A stretch of 64,000 nucleotides of DNA from positions 16,504-80,503 of the forward strand of contig NZ_LMDC01000028.1 of assembly GCF_001425705.1 (NCBI RefSeq). The letters run 5' to 3'. This DNA comes from Pelomonas sp. Root1217. Its GTDB lineage: Bacteria; Pseudomonadota; Gammaproteobacteria; Burkholderiales; Burkholderiaceae_C. Each line of letters opens with the position of its first letter. The first letter of the stretch is position 1. Positions 62,111 to 64,000 of the stretch are shown here, piece after piece. A program made the translations under genes and the position numbers. The notes below the pieces were generated by a model. It did no database searches. It worked only from the letters and a program-made list of their open reading frames with translations, and had not been told where the DNA came from.

Positions 62111-63964
62111 CTAGCCCTCGTGCGCCAGCTGCACCCGATCGCGGCCGGCTGCCTTGGCGGCATAGAGTGCCGTATCGGCGGTCTGCACCAGCAGCTCCGG
62201 GCGGCGATCGGAACCGGGCACTTCGGCCGCCAGCCCGATACTGGCCGTGACATGACCCGTGGGGCTGGCCGGATGCGGCAGTGCCCGCGCTCGCAACGCG
62301 GCGACGATGCGCTCCCCAAGCGCCTGCATCCGATCGCCGTCGGCACCGGGCACGATGAAGGCGAACTCCTCGCCGCCGTAGCGGGCCACCAACTCACCGC
62401 TGCGGCGGCCGATGGTGTCGATCAGCACGGCCGCGATCTGGCGCAGGCAGTCGTCGCCAGCGACATGACCCATGGAGTCGTTGTAGGCCTTGAACAGGTC
62501 GGCGTCGAGCAGCCCCAGGCCGAGCGGCTGGCCGGCCCGCTGGGCGCGCGCCCATTCGGCAGCCAGCACCGCGTCGAAATGCCGGCGGTTCGCCAGGCCG
62601 GTCAGGCCGTCGGTCTGGCTCATCAGTTCGAGCTGTCGGTTGGCCGCCTCCAGCGCAGCGGTGCGCTCCAGCACGCGCGCTTCCAGCACACGCTCGCTGT
62701 CGGTCAATGCCTGCACGCGGGCCTGCTCGGCCTGCAGCGCGCGCGCCTGGGCCTGCTCCTTGTCGGCGCGCATGTGCGCATAGCGGTCGGCCAGCGCCAA
62801 CGACAGCAGCAGCAGGTCAACCGCCGAGCCGATCTGGGTGCCTGCACTGGTGATCAGGTTGCTGGGCAGCACGCCCAGGTTGCGCATGTGGCCCAGCAGC
62901 ACGGCCACCAGCAGCACGCTGAAGGCCACGACGAAGAAATAGGCACTGCGCTGGCGCTGCAGCGTGCCGGTGATGCCGCAGGCCAGCAGCAGCGCGGCCG
63001 TCGTGGCGCTGCAGATGGCCCAGAACGGCGCCGTCTGCGCGAACCAGGCCATCAGCAACGGGATGAGCAGCACATTCAGCCCGATCAGCGCGCGCAGCCC
63101 GAGGTCCAGCCGTGGCATGGTCTGCGGCGTGCGCAGCATGCGGCGCGAGAACATCATCAGCGCGATGGCCGCCACCGAGCCGGGCACGTTCACGCCGCGC
63201 TGCTGCCAGTAGGCTGCGTCCGGCCACAGGAAGTTGGTGCCGATGCCGGTGAAGCAGGCCAGCGCTGCCGCGATGCTCCCGGCGAACAGCACATACCAAC
63301 CGAACGACGCGTCGCGCAGCAGCAGGAAGATCACCAGGTTGTAGAGGCCTACGGCCAGCGCCAGCCCGAAGTACAGCATCTGTACGGCCAGCCGGCGCTG
63401 GTCGAAGTGCGGGAAGGCGTCGGCGCGCCACAGCCGGGCCGGCACGATCAGGGAGTTGGCCGACGCCACCCGCAGCACCAGCGTCCGGGTCTCGCCCGGG
63501 GCCAGCGTGATTGGCACCGCGAAGTTGCCGCCCGGCCAGAGCCGCTGCGCAAAGGGGCGTTGGTAGCCGAGCTCATGCCTGATGGCGGTGCCGTCCGGCG
63601 CGAGCAGCATCACATCGAGGTATTGCAGCAGCGGGTAGCTGATATCCAGCATGGCCTGTGCCGGCTGGCTGCCGTCGTTGCGCAGCGGCAGGCGCAGCCA
63701 GACCGCGGCCCCGGTGTAGCCGAACGACACGGCCTCGCCGCTGGACGTGCTGGGCTGCCAGTCGCTGCGGGCCGCGGCCGCGAGGTCCAGCTCACGGCCC
63801 GGGTCCTGCAGCACCTCCCAGTGCAGCCCGAGCGCCAGCCCATCGGCCGGCAGCGCCTGCAGGTCGACGCCACCCGCCCAGGCGGCTCCCGACAGCAGCC
63901 ACACCATTCCCGCCGCCCACCACCGCCAGGCTCGCTGGCGCCCACCCAAACACCTCTTCAGCAT
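62111..63964 (-). CDS. Membrane diguanylate cyclase (7TMR-DISM, GGDEF)
   Basis: A 617-residue protein making cyclic di-GMP. It has a signal peptide (MLKRCLGGRQRAWRWWAAGMVWLLSGAAWA), a 7TMR-DISM extracellular beta domain (about 30-180; VWLRLPLRNDGSQPAQAMLDISYPLLQYLDVMLL), seven or so membrane helices (185-390), a coiled-coil helix (QAQARALQAEQARVQALTDSERVLEARV) and a GGDEF domain. The active-site motif is GGEEF (530-534), so catalysis is expected. The inhibitory I-site position reads RSGE rather than RxxD, possibly weakened feedback. The last 36 bases of the window, upstream of it, show no gene. Confidence 0.92.
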   Translation of the reverse strand: MLKRCLGGRQRAWRWWAAGMVWLLSGAAWAGGVDLQALPADGLALGLHWEVLQDPGRELDLAAAARSDWQPSTSSGEAVSFGYTGAAVWLRLPLRNDGSQPAQAMLDISYPLLQYLDVMLLAPDGTAIRHELGYQRPFAQRLWPGGNFAVPITLAPGETRTLVLRVASANSLIVPARLWRADAFPHFDQRRLAVQMLYFGLALAVGLYNLVIFLLLRDASFGWYVLFAGSIAAALACFTGIGTNFLWPDAAYWQQRGVNVPGSVAAIALMMFSRRMLRTPQTMPRLDLGLRALIGLNVLLIPLLMAWFAQTAPFWAICSATTAALLLACGITGTLQRQRSAYFFVVAFSVLLVAVLLGHMRNLGVLPSNLITSAGTQIGSAVDLLLLSLALADRYAHMRADKEQAQARALQAEQARVQALTDSERVLEARVLERTAALEAANRQLELMSQTDGLTGLANRRHFDAVLAAEWARAQRAGQPLGLGLLDADLFKAYNDSMGHVAGDDCLRQIAAVLIDTIGRRSGELVARYGGEEFAFIVPGADGDRMQALGERIVAALRARALPHPASPTGHVTASIGLAAEVPGSDRRPELLVQTADTALYAAKAAGRDRVQLAHEG

Positions 63965-64000
63965 GGGGCGGGAGTGTAGGCAGCGCCTGCACCCGCTTCG

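Overview
The window is high-GC DNA with dense, often overlapping reading frames. The gene set (sigma-54 regulation, lpxL/lpxO lipid A genes, a glycine riboswitch before gcvTHP, a PEP-CTERM protein and a TonB-dependent sugar receptor) suggests a Gram-negative betaproteobacterium of the Burkholderiales, probably near the Roseateles/Rubrivivax/Leptothrix group. That placement is inference from gene content and style. I saw no prophage capsid, terminase or integrase genes, no tRNA or rRNA, and no CRISPR array.

Region 1 (1-15056) is a plant-polysaccharide utilisation locus. It holds the end of xylA, a GH35-type glycosidase, a GH51 arabinofuranosidase, a large TonB-dependent receptor, a surface-type lipoprotein, a LacI-family regulator, and three flavin-dependent 'tryptophan halogenase' family proteins. 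Two of the three are tandem copies that share a nearly identical central block. Dyad sequences in the divergent region 12147-12396 are candidate operators.

Region 2 (15575-47987, perhaps to 48351) is a complete-looking phage-tail-like contractile injection system (CIS) of the extracellular (eCIS/PVC/Afp) kind. A stand-alone sigma-54 activator gene is followed by repeated TGTGACA-type sites and a consensus -24/-12 promoter, then a long one-direction gene run. In order the run encodes a DUF3467-like protein, a tail-terminator (DUF4255/Pvc16), sheath, tube, a second sheath, a second tube, a Pvc7-like tube/LysM protein, a DUF5908-like peptide, a hub (gpD-like), a spike (gpV-like), a C-terminally hydrophobic candidate membrane adaptor, gp25, baseplate J (gp6), and a gpI fused to a propeller-like region. 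These are followed by small Ig-like proteins, three proteins sharing an N-terminal domain, an unknown protein, an AAA+ ATPase and a 1335-residue DUF4157-led putative nuclease effector.

Region 3 (48007-56363) has a small membrane protein, an LpxL-like acyltransferase overlapping an LpxO-like hydroxylase, a SARP/AfsR-like NTPase regulator and a periplasmic TolB-propeller/amidohydrolase fusion. Region 4 (56364-64000) has a PEP-CTERM protein, a tandem glycine riboswitch driving gcvT-gcvH-gcvP (with a repeat hairpin before gcvP), and a convergent membrane diguanylate cyclase.

The most interesting object is the CIS. It combines dedicated sigma-54 control, paired sheath/tube modules, a separate hub and spike with no recognised PAAR tip, a candidate membrane anchor and a DNA-targeting-looking effector. 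The halogenase trio in a sugar locus is the second.
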